Counted from the stretch's first letter, positions 23,050-32,127 are shown. The stretch is DNA of 64,000 nucleotides from Pseudescherichia vulneris NBRC 102420 (GCF_000759795.1 NZ_BBMZ01000010.1:148766-212765); one strand, 5' to 3'. Program-made: numbers and translations. The notes: a model not told the origin generated them from the letters alone.

Positions 23050-23702
23050 TGACTTGTTAACGTCTCCGCATTACACAGACCATGACGAATGGCCAGGTGG
23101 GTGAGCTCTACGTCACCGTGGATGTTCAATTTACTGAACATACGGTAGCGGTAGCTGTTCACCGTCTTCGGACTGAGATTCAACTGTTCGGAAATCTCAT
23201 TCACCTTTTGGCCTTTGGTTATCATCAGCATAATCTGCAATTCGCGTTCAGACAAACTGGCAAAGGGAGATTCAGTTTTCTCTGGCTCAATTTGGCTGAG
23301 CGCCATTTGCTGGGCAATATCGGAAGCAATATAGCGCTGTCCCGAATAAACGGCGCGAATAGCGTTAACCATCTCTTTCGGGGCGGCCCCCTTGCTGAGA
23401 TAGCCTGACGCGCCCGCCTGCATCACTTTGGCAGGCAGTGGGCTCTCGGTGTGAACCGTGAGCATAATGACTTTGGTATCGGGCACGGAGCGCGCAATTT
23501 TACGCGTAGCCTCCAGGCCGCCAATACCGGGCATGTTCATATCCATCAGCACCACATCCACGGGATGGGCACGGCACCATTTTACGGCATCTTCGCCGCA
23601 GCTGACCTCGCCGGAAACTTTTATGCCTTTAATATCTTCCAGAATGCGTCGTATCCCTGCGCGCACAAGCTCGTGGTCATCAACAAGAAGAACGTTGATC
23701 AA
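23046..23702 (-). CDS. uvrY: Response regulator UvrY
   Basis: UvrY is the response regulator partner of sensor kinase BarA and activates the CsrB/CsrC RNAs, affecting carbon use and motility. It has 218 residues: a receiver domain with phospho-acceptor Asp54 ([10 protein letters not shown]) and a LuxR/FixJ helix-turn-helix at about 148-208. The barA gene is elsewhere, as usual. It is co-transcribed with uvrC. Confidence 0.97.
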   Translation of the reverse strand: MINVLLVDDHELVRAGIRRILEDIKGIKVSGEVSCGEDAVKWCRAHPVDVVLMDMNMPGIGGLEATRKIARSVPDTKVIMLTVHTESPLPAKVMQAGASGYLSKGAAPKEMVNAIRAVYSGQRYIASDIAQQMALSQIEPEKTESPFASLSERELQIMLMITKGQKVNEISEQLNLSPKTVNSYRYRMFSKLNIHGDVELTHLAIRHGLCNAETLTSQ

Positions 23703-24156
23703 AGCAAATCTCCAAAAAGGGATAACGCGACTGACAGTACAGTCACTCTATATTAGCGTTAATTGGGCGAAAACTAAAAGATTAAATGCGATGTGTACGA
23801 TTTCGTTCGCAAAATTGGAAATAAAGCTGTACAAACCCGGAAAGCACCCCGTCTCGCCTGGATTTTAAACTATACTTTAAATACTACTTTTCAGAGAGTT
23901 AAGGGCAATACTATTATTTATGCGTTGTAAAGTGCCCTTTTTTCTTTGTAACAATAATTAACGGCTTTTATACCTCTTTTTAAACATATTTCCCACGTTA
24001 TAAATTAGTGCAAATCGTAATAACATGCTATTTACGCGCTGACTTGTATGGCGATCAAAAAACAACCAGTGCTATTTTTTTAAAAGCTTGTGTTATACTC
24101 CGCCGCCTTAACATTTACGGGCGCGCGCAGGCGCTGTCACATATCGAGGAAAATAG
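23703..24156. other. uvrY-yecF intergenic region
   Basis: This 454-bp AT-rich gap separates divergent uvrY and yecF. It holds the uvrY promoter region, a terminator-like structure at 23901-23943 and a likely yecF promoter with TATACT about 60 bp before the gene. No protein gene is visible. Confidence 0.55.
23901..23943 (+). terminator. Intrinsic terminator in the uvrY-yecF gap
   Basis: AAGGGCA and TGCCCTT enclose a 25-nt loop and are followed by a T-run on the plus strand. No plus-strand gene ends here, so it may end a short RNA; a TATACT element lies about 30 bp upstream of the stem. Confidence 0.45.
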
Positions 24157-24381
24157 ATGAGCACTCCTGACTTCTCTACTGCGGAAAATAATCAACAGCT
24201 GGCGCAGGAAGTTGCCTGCATGAAAGCACTGGTCACCCTGATGCTGCAGGCGCTGGGTCAGGCGGACGCCGGTCGTATCATCCTGAAAATGGAAAAACAG
24301 ATCGCGCAGATGGAAAACGAGGCGCAGGCTGACGTCTTTGCCAATACGGTTAAGCAGATTAAACAAGCTTACCGTCAGTAA
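24157..24381 (+). CDS. yecF: YecF family protein (DUF2594)
   Basis: This 74-residue protein ([30 protein letters not shown]...) is the enteric YecF family, mostly helical, function unknown. A GAGGAAA site precedes the ATG. It is convergent with sdiA; a GCCGGCTG/CAGCCGG hairpin follows at about 24388-24411. Confidence 0.9.
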   Translation: MSTPDFSTAENNQQLAQEVACMKALVTLMLQALGQADAGRIILKMEKQIAQMENEAQADVFANTVKQIKQAYRQ

Positions 24382-24443
24382 GAGTAGCCGGCTGGCAGGC
24401 TGTCAGCCGGTAGTACGTTCGGCACGCGAAACGCAGGTGGGGT

Positions 24444-25166
24444 TCAAATGAATCCGGTCGCCGCTGCATAGCAGGCAATCTGCGTTTTATTCGGTGCGTT
24501 AAACTTCTTCTGCATGTTTTTCTGGTGAAAATTCACCGTGTTCTCTGAAATCGACAGGATCATGGCGATCTCCGCCGACGTCTTGCCTTCTGCCGTCCAC
24601 TTGAGAATTTCACACTCGCGCTTGCTGAACTTCATCTCTGGCGACATCACCATCTCCTCTTCCAGGCGTGAGAGCGTCACCAGACTCAGCTGCACCAGCA
24701 ACTGGAGAGAAAGCTCAATCTCATCCGCGCTAAGGCTTTTACCCCGGACTGAGGTTTTAGATACCGACAGGAAACCCATAGCCCGGTTAGGCAGCATCAG
24801 ACACTGGGTGTAACCTTTACGCAGCCCATGATCGCGCGCCGCGTCCCACATCGTCTGTGCATCCTGAAACAGGCGGTCGTTCCAGGGGAGATGGCCCTGG
24901 ATAAAGTTATCCGGCTTCAGCACAGGATCGACGGAAAAATAGTTCTCCGCGCAGTAATGTGCTCTCCAGACATCGGGATAGGAGGTCTCAAGGTAGGTTT
25001 TTGGCCGTGTGAAAGGCACCGGATGACGCACGCATAACGAGTAGTAGTCAAATTCCAGCCGCTGCGTCTGGCGCTCTAACTCTTTATAGACCTCGTCCGC
25101 TGCTGTCATCTCGCTAAACCGCCGCAGCATTTCCTTTCGCCATGTAAAAAAATCAATATCCTGCAT
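24444..25166 (-). CDS. sdiA: LuxR-type acyl-homoserine lactone receptor SdiA
   Basis: SdiA detects acyl-homoserine lactones made by other bacteria; no luxI gene is present here, so it is an orphan receptor. The 240 residues have an N-terminal autoinducer-binding domain (about 15-165) with conserved Trp/Tyr/Asp pocket residues and a C-terminal LuxR helix-turn-helix (FSKRECEILKWTAEGKTSAEIA). The start at 25166 (MQDIDFFTWRKEML) matches E. coli length; an upstream in-frame Met adds 19 unrelated residues. Confidence 0.95.
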   Translation of the reverse strand: MQDIDFFTWRKEMLRRFSEMTAADEVYKELERQTQRLEFDYYSLCVRHPVPFTRPKTYLETSYPDVWRAHYCAENYFSVDPVLKPDNFIQGHLPWNDRLFQDAQTMWDAARDHGLRKGYTQCLMLPNRAMGFLSVSKTSVRGKSLSADEIELSLQLLVQLSLVTLSRLEEEMVMSPEMKFSKRECEILKWTAEGKTSAEIAMILSISENTVNFHQKNMQKKFNAPNKTQIACYAAATGFI

Positions 25167-25394
25167 ACTGAGCGCAAAAACCCCGTTCGTTATATATTTA
25201 TTATGAATGTATAAAACTATCACATAAATCTTATTTTAAGATCCAAATTATCCGACTCGCGGGAAATAAACTGAACTTATATGCCAGCCGAAGCGGCATT
25301 AACGGGAGAAATGGCGGGGTGTTAGCCAATTGTTAAAACCAATAGCCTTAACGCACCCACCGGCGTAACAAGCCGATGGGCGCGTAGCCAGGCA

Positions 25395-26147
25395 CTACTG
25401 CATGAGGAATTTTTCCAGGAACTGGCGGGTTCGTGGCTGCTGTGGGTCGGCAAACAGCGTTTTGGCTGGCCCCTGCTCCACTATCCGGCCCTGATCCATA
25501 AAGATGGCGCGATCGGCCACGTCTCGGGCAAAGCTCATCTCATGAGTAACAATCACCATGGTTCGTTTCTCCTGCGCCAGCTGACGGATCGTGCTCAGCA
25601 CTTCGCCCACCAGCTCAGGATCCAGCGCCGAGGTTGGCTCATCAAAGAGGATCACGTCCGGACGCATTGCCAGCGCGCGGGCAATGGCGACGCGCTGCTG
25701 CTGTCCGCCGGAGAGGCGTTTCGGGTAGCTGGTCTCCTTGCCGCTCAAGCCCACTTTCGCCAACAGCTCTCGGGCGCGAGTCTCGGCCTCGGCTTTCGCT
25801 TCGCCCTTAACAATCACCGGTCCCTCAATGATATTTTCCAGTACCGTGCGGTGGGGAAAGAGGTTAAAGCTCTGGAACACAAAGCCAACGTGCTGCCGCA
25901 GCTGGCGGATCTCTCCCTTCTGCTGGCTTAACGCCCGCGCCGTATCGATGGTGATGGTGCCGACGCGGATGCTGCCGCTCTCCGGGTGCTCCAGCAGGTT
26001 GATGCTGCGCAGCAGCGTCGTTTTGCCAGAGCCGCTGGGGCCGATGATGGCGACCACCTCCCCCTCATTGACCTCTAAATCAATGCCGTGCAGCACCGTC
26101 TGGCCGTGAAACTTCTTCACCAGGTTTTTCACTTCAATCGCACTCAT
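25395..26147 (-). CDS. tcyN: L-cystine ABC transporter ATP-binding protein TcyN
   Basis: ATPase of the cystine importer (formerly YecC). The 250 residues show Walker A GPSGSGKTTL, signature LSGGQQQRV, Walker B VILFDEPTSALDP and a switch His, the pattern of polar amino-acid uptake ATPases. It overlaps tcyL by 4 bp. It is the last gene of the dcyD-tcyL-tcyN group. Confidence 0.95.
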   Translation of the reverse strand: MSAIEVKNLVKKFHGQTVLHGIDLEVNEGEVVAIIGPSGSGKTTLLRSINLLEHPESGSIRVGTITIDTARALSQQKGEIRQLRQHVGFVFQSFNLFPHRTVLENIIEGPVIVKGEAKAEAETRARELLAKVGLSGKETSYPKRLSGGQQQRVAIARALAMRPDVILFDEPTSALDPELVGEVLSTIRQLAQEKRTMVIVTHEMSFARDVADRAIFMDQGRIVEQGPAKTLFADPQQPRTRQFLEKFLMQ

Positions 26148-26812
26148 TTCGGATCGCGCTCCTGACGGTTAAGCTGGTTTTCAAAATAGTTCTGTAATGC
26201 AGAGAGTACCGTGGCCATCAGCCAGTAGATCAGGGAGGCGGCGAGGTACATGGTAAAGACCTCCAGCGTCCGGGAGGTGATCAGCTGCGCCTGACGGAAC
26301 AGCTCCGGCACCTGGATGGTTGCCGCCAGCGAGGTATCTTTCACCAGGCTGATAAAGCTGTTGCTGAGCGGTGGCAGCGCTACCCTGGCCGCCTGAGGTA
26401 AAATGGCGCGGCGCAGCGTCTGCCACGGGGTCATACCGATACTGGCCGCGGCCTCCCACTGCCCCTTATCGATAGAGGAGATGGCGGCGCGCAGCGTTTC
26501 CGAGGTGTAGGCCGCCGTATTGAGCGACAGGCCGATCATCGCCGCCGGAAGCGGATCCAGCTCGATGCCGAACTGCGGCAGGCCGTAGTAAATCATAAAC
26601 AGCTGGGCAATCAGCGGCGTGCCGCGAAACACGGAAATATAGAAACGCGCCAGCCAGCGTACCGGCGCAATGGCCGACATCCGCATCAGCGCCAGCATAA
26701 AGCCGAGCAGCAGACCAAAGAACATCCCGCCAATACTGAGCTGTAACGTAAATACCGCCCCGCGCAGCAGGTACGGCAATGACTCTATCACCAGTTGAAT
26801 ACTCTCTTGCAT
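26144..26812 (-). CDS. tcyL: L-cystine ABC transporter permease TcyL
   Basis: Inner-membrane subunit of the cystine importer (formerly YecS). The 222 residues have about five membrane segments and the HisM-type permease loop EAAASIGMTPWQTLRRAILPQA that docks the ATPase. It lies 21 bp after dcyD and overlaps tcyN, indicating one transcript. Confidence 0.95.
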   Translation of the reverse strand: MQESIQLVIESLPYLLRGAVFTLQLSIGGMFFGLLLGFMLALMRMSAIAPVRWLARFYISVFRGTPLIAQLFMIYYGLPQFGIELDPLPAAMIGLSLNTAAYTSETLRAAISSIDKGQWEAAASIGMTPWQTLRRAILPQAARVALPPLSNSFISLVKDTSLAATIQVPELFRQAQLITSRTLEVFTMYLAASLIYWLMATVLSALQNYFENQLNRQERDPK

Positions 26813-26833
26813 TATGGTTTTTCTGCCTGAATG

Positions 26834-27820
26834 TTAAACATGGGGATGGTAGGCAAAGAGCGCAGGCGCGCCGCCGGTATGGATAAACAGGCTCGGCCCC
26901 TGATCCTTGAAACGGTTCTGGTTAATGCCATCGATCAGCCCGGCCATCGCCTTTCCGGTATAGACCGGATCCAGCAGAATGCCCTCCAGGCGGGCCAGCA
27001 GTTTGATCGCCTCCACGCCCTCCTCGTTCGGCGTGCCGTAGCCGGGTGCAAAGTACTCATCCCACAGCACGATGTCCGACTTCGCCTCAACCTCAAGCTC
27101 GCGGGCGATGGCCTGCTGAAGCGCAACCACTTTCGGCTTTTGCTCGTCACGCTTGCGGGAGACGGTTACGCCAATCAGCTCCGCCTCGGGCATCAGCTGC
27201 TCAAGGCCAACCGCCAGCCCGGCGTGCGTCCCGGCGCTGCCGGAAGCCACCACGATGGAAGAGAGCTCCACCGCCCCTTCACACTGCTGGGCAATCTCCA
27301 GGGCGCTCTCTACATAGCCCAGTGCGCCCAGCGCGTTCGAGCCGCCAACCGGAATGACATAGGGACGGAAACCTTGGGCTTCAATACGCGTTGCCAGCTC
27401 AGCCAGCTGCGCCACCGGATCGGTCAGGGCGTCGCACATCTCAATCTGGGCATTGAAAAGATCCAGCAGCAGCCGGTTACCGTTAGTGAGATAGTTCTCT
27501 GCCCGCGTGCCGATAGGATTCTCCAGCAGCGCCACGCAGTGCAGGCCAAGCTTCGCCGCCACGGCGGCGGTCTGGCGGACGTGATTGGACTGGATTGCCC
27601 CGGCGGTGATCAGCGTGTCCGCCCCCTCCCGCAGCGCATCGGCGGCGAGGAACTCCAGCTTGCGCAGCTTGTTGCCGCCCAATGCCATCGGCGTCACGTC
27701 GTCGCGTTTGATGTAGATTTCACGGCCCAGATAGTCAGAGAAGCGCGGCAGGTACTCCAGCGGCGTCGGTGCGCCAATAAATTCGAGGCGCGGAAAGCGG
27801 GTCAGGTTTTGCAAGGACAT
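26834..27820 (-). CDS. dcyD: D-cysteine desulfhydrase DcyD
   Basis: DcyD is a PLP enzyme that breaks D-cysteine into pyruvate, sulfide and ammonia. The 328 residues carry the PLP lysine in the GGNKLRKLE motif (about Lys51) and fold type II features such as SNHVRQTAA and [11 protein letters not shown]. Its position between tcyJ and tcyL links it to cystine uptake. A bidirectional terminator separates it from tcyJ, so it probably also has its own promoter. Confidence 0.95.
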   Translation of the reverse strand: MSLQNLTRFPRLEFIGAPTPLEYLPRFSDYLGREIYIKRDDVTPMALGGNKLRKLEFLAADALREGADTLITAGAIQSNHVRQTAAVAAKLGLHCVALLENPIGTRAENYLTNGNRLLLDLFNAQIEMCDALTDPVAQLAELATRIEAQGFRPYVIPVGGSNALGALGYVESALEIAQQCEGAVELSSIVVASGSAGTHAGLAVGLEQLMPEAELIGVTVSRKRDEQKPKVVALQQAIARELEVEAKSDIVLWDEYFAPGYGTPNEEGVEAIKLLARLEGILLDPVYTGKAMAGLIDGINQNRFKDQGPSLFIHTGGAPALFAYHPHV

Positions 27821-27885
27821 AGGGCCTCCGGTGGCCGATTTAAGACGTGCGTGATGTTAATTATGTACCTTTAGCGACAGAAATA

Positions 27886-27914
27886 AAAAAGGCGCTTCAA
27901 TAAGCGCCTTTTTA
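27886..27914. terminator. Bidirectional terminator between tcyJ and dcyD
   Basis: AAAAAGGCGCTT-CAATA-AGCGCCTTTTT has a perfect stem flanked by A- and T-runs, so it can work on both strands. It lies just after tcyJ. Confidence 0.85.
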
Positions 27915-27927
27915 CCGCCGGTGAACG

Positions 27928-28728
27928 TTACTTGGTTACGTCAGCACCGAACCATTTTTCTGACAGCGCCTTCAGGGTACCGTCTTTCTGCATAGCGGCA
28001 ATCGCATCGTCAACCGCCTTCAGCAGGTCCTGGTTGTCTTTACGCAGCGCCACGCCCGCTTCCTGACGGGAGAACGGCTCGCCCGCTACCGCCAGCGTAT
28101 CCTTGGTCTTTTTCACCAGATCCAGCGCCGCCAGACGATCCACCAGAATAGCGTCGATACGGCCTACGCGCAGATCCTGATATTTGGTCGGGTCATCATC
28201 ATAGGTACGAATATCCACGCCCTGGACGTTCTTGCGCAGCCACTCTTCATAGTTGGTTCCCAGACCCACGCCGACCTTTTTATCTTTCAGATCGGCCGCG
28301 GTTTTGATCCCGCTCTCATTGCCCTTCTTCACCAGCGCCTGGATACCAGAGACGGTGTACGGGGTAGAGAAGTCATATTTTTTCTTACGCTCGTCGGAGA
28401 TCGTCACCTGGTTGATCACCACGTCGATGCGCTTGGAGTCCAGCGAGGCCAGCATCCCGTCCCACTTGGTCGGCTTCAGCGAGGCTTTAACGCCGAGGTG
28501 TTTGGCCAGCTCTTCAGCGAATTCAACTTCAAAGCCGGTGAGCTTGCCGTCATCGCCCTGATAGCTGAACGGCGGATAGGTGCCTTCCAGCCCTACCAGC
28601 AGCGTACCGCGATCTTTGACTTTTTTCAGCAGGCCTTCGTCGGCGAAGGATTTCGCGCTCACGCCTGCCATCAGCGCAACAGCCATTACACCCATCAGCG
28701 CCTGACGACCCAAAAGTGCTAATTTCAT
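27928..28728 (-). CDS. tcyJ: L-cystine-binding periplasmic protein TcyJ (FliY)
   Basis: TcyJ binds cystine in the periplasm for TcyLN. The 266 residues start with a Sec signal peptide (cleavage near residue 29, ...SFA), followed by a type II periplasmic-binding fold (GTLLVGLEGTYPPFSY, GFEVEFAEEL). It is placed after fliZ and was named FliY for that reason, but has no flagellar role. Followed by a terminator. Confidence 0.96.
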   Translation of the reverse strand: MKLALLGRQALMGVMAVALMAGVSAKSFADEGLLKKVKDRGTLLVGLEGTYPPFSYQGDDGKLTGFEVEFAEELAKHLGVKASLKPTKWDGMLASLDSKRIDVVINQVTISDERKKKYDFSTPYTVSGIQALVKKGNESGIKTAADLKDKKVGVGLGTNYEEWLRKNVQGVDIRTYDDDPTKYQDLRVGRIDAILVDRLAALDLVKKTKDTLAVAGEPFSRQEAGVALRKDNQDLLKAVDDAIAAMQKDGTLKALSEKWFGADVTK

Positions 28729-28818
28729 AGTTACCCCGAATATAATAATTGGTTGCTACGCAGTGTAAGGGGCTGACCCACAAGGTACAACCACCTGTAC
28801 GCTACATATTATTCACTT

Positions 28819-29370
28819 TTAATATATATCAGAAGTTGCGCCGGAAGCGATTTTCTGACTGGCCATAAAGTGCGCCTGGGCTTTGAATTGCGCATACTTG
28901 CGCAGGGCGATCCGGTAGTTATTGGTGCTGGTCGTGGGCAGCCACGGCTCAAGAACTTCATCCAGAAAACCGTCTTCAAGCTGGTCGAGGGTAATGCGGT
29001 GGGCGGTAAGGTGATTACCAAGGCGGCGCAGGCGTACGACATACTCACGTACCGTGCCGTGGCTCATTTCGGTTTGCTCAAACAGATACTGTTTAAAGCC
29101 AATAATATCAAAAAAGTCGCTCTGCTCTTTGCAATGCAGATCGCCGCAGAAGCGGCACAGGGCAACCCACTCTTTCTGCTCCTGCTCCCAGCCCGCATCG
29201 TCCAGCAGCGTGTCGAGGCGCGAGATAGCAATTTTGTTAACGATTTCGCCCCGACGCACCAGCGTGATGCGGTCGAGCAGTTTATGGCAATGGGCGCAAT
29301 GCGTTTGGCTGTGTTTAAAGTCTTTAAGGTAGCGGCTTAATGGCCGTCTTTTTACTTGTAGCACCGTCAT
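28819..29370 (-). CDS. fliZ: Flagellar regulator FliZ
   Basis: FliZ is a DNA-binding protein that in E. coli antagonises RpoS promoters during flagellar growth and in Salmonella enhances FlhDC action. The 183 residues begin MTVLQVKRRPLSRYLKDFKHSQTHC and include the core-binding-like domain of tyrosine recombinases without a catalytic domain. Two Cys pairs (CAHCHK and CRFCGDLHC) suggest metal or structural roles. It follows fliA by 58 bp in the fliAZ operon. Confidence 0.96.
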   Translation of the reverse strand: MTVLQVKRRPLSRYLKDFKHSQTHCAHCHKLLDRITLVRRGEIVNKIAISRLDTLLDDAGWEQEQKEWVALCRFCGDLHCKEQSDFFDIIGFKQYLFEQTEMSHGTVREYVVRLRRLGNHLTAHRITLDQLEDGFLDEVLEPWLPTTSTNNYRIALRKYAQFKAQAHFMASQKIASGATSDIY

Positions 29371-29428
29371 GATAACTCCTGGTTGTCAATACGTTGTGCG
29401 ACATCGTTCAGGCAGCACTCATTGCTGC

Positions 29429-30148
29429 CTATAACTTACCCAGTTTGGTACGTAAGCGTTTAATGGCCTGGCTATGGAGCTGGCTTACCCGTGACTCTCC
29501 CACGTCCAGCACCGCGCCGATCTCTTTGAGATTCAGCTCTTCCTGGTAGTAGAGCGTCAATACCAGCTGCTCACGCTCCGGCAAGGCTTCAATGGCCTCC
29601 ATCACGCGATGGCGGAGATTGCTCTCCAGCAGCTGATGTAACGGGTTCTCTCGCTGGTGATCGTCAGTCACCAGTTCAATGCTATCGCCATGCTCTTCCC
29701 GCCACTCGTCATAAGAGAAGAGTTGGCTATTGTTGGTGTCGAGCAACATCTGACGATACTCTTCAACAGAAATATCGAGCCGCTGCGCAACTTCGGTTTC
29801 CGTTGCGTTACGGCCTAACTCCTGCTCCAGCTGCCCCATTGCCTGCGCCACTTCGCGGGCGTTACGCCGGACGCTGCGTGGCACCCAATCGCGGCTGCGC
29901 AACTCGTCCAGCATGGCCCCACGAATACGCTGCACTGCGTAAGTGGTAAATGCCGTTCCTTGCAGAGCGTCGTATCGGTCAACTGCATTCAATAACCCGA
30001 TACCGCCCGCCTGTAGCAGATCGTCCAGTTCCACACTCGCCGGCAAGCGCACCTGCAGGCGCAATGCTTCGTGACGCACTAGCGGTACATAACGTTGCCA
30101 CAGCGAGTGTTTATCCATTACACCGTCAGCGGTATAGAGTGTATTCAC
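29429..30148 (-). CDS. fliA: Flagellar sigma factor FliA (sigma-28)
   Basis: FliA directs RNA polymerase to class III flagellar promoters; it is held by FlgM until the hook is complete. The 239 residues show sigma regions 2 (DDLLQAGGIGLLNAVDRYD), 3 and 4 (LKEIGAVLDVGESRVSQLHSQAIKRL). Its targets in this window include fliC, fliD and motA, whose promoters match the consensus. The intact regulator abuts the IS-ridden gap upstream, which begins about 130 bp before the start codon. Confidence 0.98.
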   Translation of the reverse strand: MNTLYTADGVMDKHSLWQRYVPLVRHEALRLQVRLPASVELDDLLQAGGIGLLNAVDRYDALQGTAFTTYAVQRIRGAMLDELRSRDWVPRSVRRNAREVAQAMGQLEQELGRNATETEVAQRLDISVEEYRQMLLDTNNSQLFSYDEWREEHGDSIELVTDDHQRENPLHQLLESNLRHRVMEAIEALPEREQLVLTLYYQEELNLKEIGAVLDVGESRVSQLHSQAIKRLRTKLGKL

Positions 30149-30173
30149 GATAAACAGCCCTGCGTTAAATGAG

Positions 30174-30250
30174 TTATCGGCATGATTATCCGATTCTGGA
30201 GGGGTTTTAATCGGATGAATAGTGGGTGAAATGGGGGGTTATTTGGGGTT
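30174..30250 (-). promoter_or_regulatory. fliA promoter region
   Basis: On the minus strand a perfect sigma-28 -10 octamer GCCGATAA lies at 30174-30181 with a poor -35, and a FlhDC half-site-like AACCCCAAATAACC lies near 30235-30250. Both inputs are known at fliA. The IS256 remnant starts 30 bp farther upstream, so the native promoter appears just spared. Confidence 0.5.
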
Positions 30251-30280
30251 ATAGGTCAACAGGCATAAAAAAACCGCTCC

Positions 30281-31029
30281 GGGAGACTGTAATTGAAATT
30301 GTGTATCTGCCTGTTTTTGATATGTCTACTCCAACAACGGAGACAGGCAAATTATGGACGAAAAGAAACTCAAAGCACTGCCAACTAAACTGGCTAAAGG
30401 TATTAAAACCGAAGCTGATCTTAACCAGTTTTCCTGTATACTGATGACGTTGACCGTCGAAACAGCGCTCAATGCTGAGCTGATCGACCAGCTAGGGCAT
30501 GAAAAAAATGCGCCTAAAATAGGCTCTAATACCCGCAATGGCTACTCGTCAAAAACGCTGCTGTACGATGACCGCGAGATCGAGCTGAATACACCGCGTG
30601 ATCGTGAAAATACCTTTCACCCTGTGTTAGTTAAGAATAACCAGACGCGTATTACGTAGACGGACAGTCACATCTTATCCCCCTTACGCCAAAGGCATGA
30701 CCACCCGCGAAGTAGTCGCCACCTTCAAAGAGATGTACAATGCCGTCGTATCGTCCACGCTGATATCTAAATTCACTGACGCCGTAAAGAGCAGGTTACA
30801 GAGTGCAAAACCGACAACTTAATACGCTGTATCGCATTGTTTACATGGACTGGCAAGGTGTTCCCCACGGATGGCTCGGTGCGGAAGATAATTTATCTGG
30901 CTAGTGGAGATGCGTCGAAAAAATGGAGCATGCCGATCTAGAACTGGCGGCTGTCAATAAGTCGTTTTATTAGCCTGAGCGACCACCTTTAACAACTGGG
31001 CAGTGACACAGACTCACTGATAGGCTCCC
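30281..31029 (+). mobile_element. Degenerate IS256-family insertion sequence
   Basis: About 750 bp with imperfect terminal inverted repeats (left GGGAGACTGT at 30281, right ending AGGCTCCC at 31029) around a decayed mutator-type transposase. Full IS256-family elements are about 1.3 kb, so the middle is deleted. I see no matching target duplication at the ends (CCGCTCC versus ATCATTG), which suggests later deletion or rearrangement. Confidence 0.8.
30354..30992 (+). pseudogene. IS256-family transposase remnant
   Basis: The first 101 residues (MDEKKLKALPTKLAKG...GSNTRNGYSS) are an intact N-terminus of a mutator transposase, ending at a TAG in place of Gln. Beyond it the reading resumes with small frameshifts (KGMTTREVVATFKEMY), then jumps over most of the catalytic domain to the C-terminus (KKWSMPI-stop-NWRL...SLSDHL). 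The DDE catalytic core is missing, so it is dead. Confidence 0.85.
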
Positions 31030-31034
31030 CATCA

Positions 31035-31103
31035 TTGATGAGGCTATTATCGTCTAACCATCGAATTGTTCGACCGAACATTTTGCTTAACCGATCGGTA
31101 TTA
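31035..31103 (-). mobile_element. End fragment of an IS4-family element (copy A)
   Basis: Read on the minus strand, the segment begins TAATACCGATCGGTTAAG and continues with homology to the start of copy B at 32276 (50 of 57 positions match over 31051-31107). Only about 70 bp remain; the left side is cut by the IS256 remnant. The 18-bp end resembles IS4 family tips. Confidence 0.7.
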
Positions 31104-31107
31104 GCCT
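31051..31107. repeat. 57-bp imperfect inverted repeat, left copy
   Basis: Pairs with 32272-32328 in inverted orientation, 50 of 57 bases identical and no gaps. These are the facing left ends of two IS4-family copies and flank a 1.16 kb segment with two unknown genes. Confidence 0.85.
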
Positions 31108-31131
31108 GAAGGCGGCTTTGAAGTTGATGAA

Positions 31132-31395
31132 CTACAGAGAAGGAAGTCGTTTCTTTAAAAGCTCATTAGCCTCATTACATTTTTCCTCAATCAGCTTAAG
31201 GCGAGCTGGCACTTCACTTGATGGGCAATTGGTGACAAGGCAATACCCCTCCACCCATGTTTTCTCATTTCCTTGAGTTAACAGGCTTTCAAATATTTCA
31301 ACCCAGTCACTATTTGGAACGCGCTCAAGCTCAAAGAATTTCAACACTCCACTACCGCGAAGTGTTCTTTGCTCATCTAACCCTAAAATTTTCAA
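31132..31395 (-). CDS. Unknown 87-residue protein between IS ends
   Basis: I do not recognise this gene. The product (MKILGLDEQRTLRGSGVLKFFELERV...LLKKRLPSL) is soluble, mixed charge, with a helical, Glu/Lys-rich C-terminal third and two Cys residues. It begins 35 bp after a striking 41-bp palindrome (31430-31470) and ends 25 bp before the IS4 copy A end. It may be a small cargo gene or a truncated gene. Confidence 0.5.
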   Translation of the reverse strand: MKILGLDEQRTLRGSGVLKFFELERVPNSDWVEIFESLLTQGNEKTWVEGYCLVTNCPSSEVPARLKLIEEKCNEANELLKKRLPSL

Positions 31396-31429
31396 GACCA
31401 GATCCCCACATGTTTTTATAGATATTTAA

Positions 31430-31470
31430 TATCATTATCCTAAGGTTATTCCTAGACCTTAATAATGATA
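31430..31470. repeat. 41-bp palindrome upstream of the 87-residue gene
   Basis: TATCATTAT-CC-TAAGGT, a 9-base loop, then ACCTTA-ATAATGATA. Fifteen base pairs form with one 2-base bulge. It lies just upstream of the 87-residue gene and could be an operator or an RNA hairpin; without a T-run it is not a standard terminator. Confidence 0.7.
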
Positions 31471-31616
31471 GGGCCTCGCATTTTCATCATCAAGCGCCGT
31501 GGAGACGTTGCTGTGTAATGTCTGCTATTCACTATCAGTCTGCTTATCCCACTTTTCGCGAAACCTGCCCGGGTTATCACTGCCTTGTAATGACATAGAG
31601 CTGCTAATTTTGCTAC

Positions 31617-31664
31617 CAAAAAAACCGCCCAACATTATGGGGTAAGTTCACGCAGGCGGTTTAC
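31617..31664 (-). terminator. Possible terminator of the 149-residue gene
   Basis: On the minus strand AAACCGCC, a long loop, GGCGGTTTTTTT follow the gene by about 14 bp. The long loop weakens it, but stem and T-run are clear. Confidence 0.55.
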
Positions 31665-31677
31665 GTTCACCAGCTCG

Positions 31678-32127
31678 TCAAAACTTCGGAGCCATTCCGT
31701 ACTTGGGCGACTTGATATTAGCTGCCCAGATTTTTATGTCCCCCTGGATGACTGCCGTAAAGTCTGACTTCAGGTGCCTGACCAGAGCATTGACCTTATC
31801 AGCGTCATCGACAATGTAATGTTCAATTTTATTCTTCCCCACCGGCACACACTTATAAGCAGCGGGTACTATGGTGTTGTTTATTCTTAGCGGGGGGTTA
31901 TTGTTTGAGCATCCTCCGTTAGACATATACGAAACAGTAAGGTTGGCTGTTTTATAGCCAGCCTGAGCAATACTTATCATTACAGGATTGTCGTCGACAG
32001 TTTGCGTAATGTCATATAAAACCCGGTCTTTCTCATACCAGGTGTTGAGCTCACGCTCTTGCCAGGCTGCGTTGCTGTGTGCAGAAAGCAGCAGCAAAAA
32101 GCTGCTAATCACTTTTAAGGTTTTCAT
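31678..32127 (-). CDS. Unknown secreted protein between IS ends
   Basis: I do not recognise this 149-residue protein. It has a clear Sec signal peptide (MKTLKVISSFLLLLSAHSNA, cleaved before AWQ), two Cys residues in the mature part (Cys89 and Cys108 region) that could form a disulfide, and a basic C-terminus (SPKYGMAPKF). A periplasmic or secreted role follows from the signal peptide only. It is AT-rich compared with flanking flagellar genes and is flanked by IS4 ends, so transfer with the IS elements is plausible. Confidence 0.6.
   Translation of the reverse strand: MKTLKVISSFLLLLSAHSNAAWQERELNTWYEKDRVLYDITQTVDDNPVMISIAQAGYKTANLTVSYMSNGGCSNNNPPLRINNTIVPAAYKCVPVGKNKIEHYIVDDADKVNALVRHLKSDFTAVIQGDIKIWAANIKSPKYGMAPKF

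Noticed and set aside
26831..27874. 347-residue plus-strand frame opposite dcyD
   Set aside because: Antisense to dcyD, basic and low-complexity in the manner of shadow frames in GC-rich genes.
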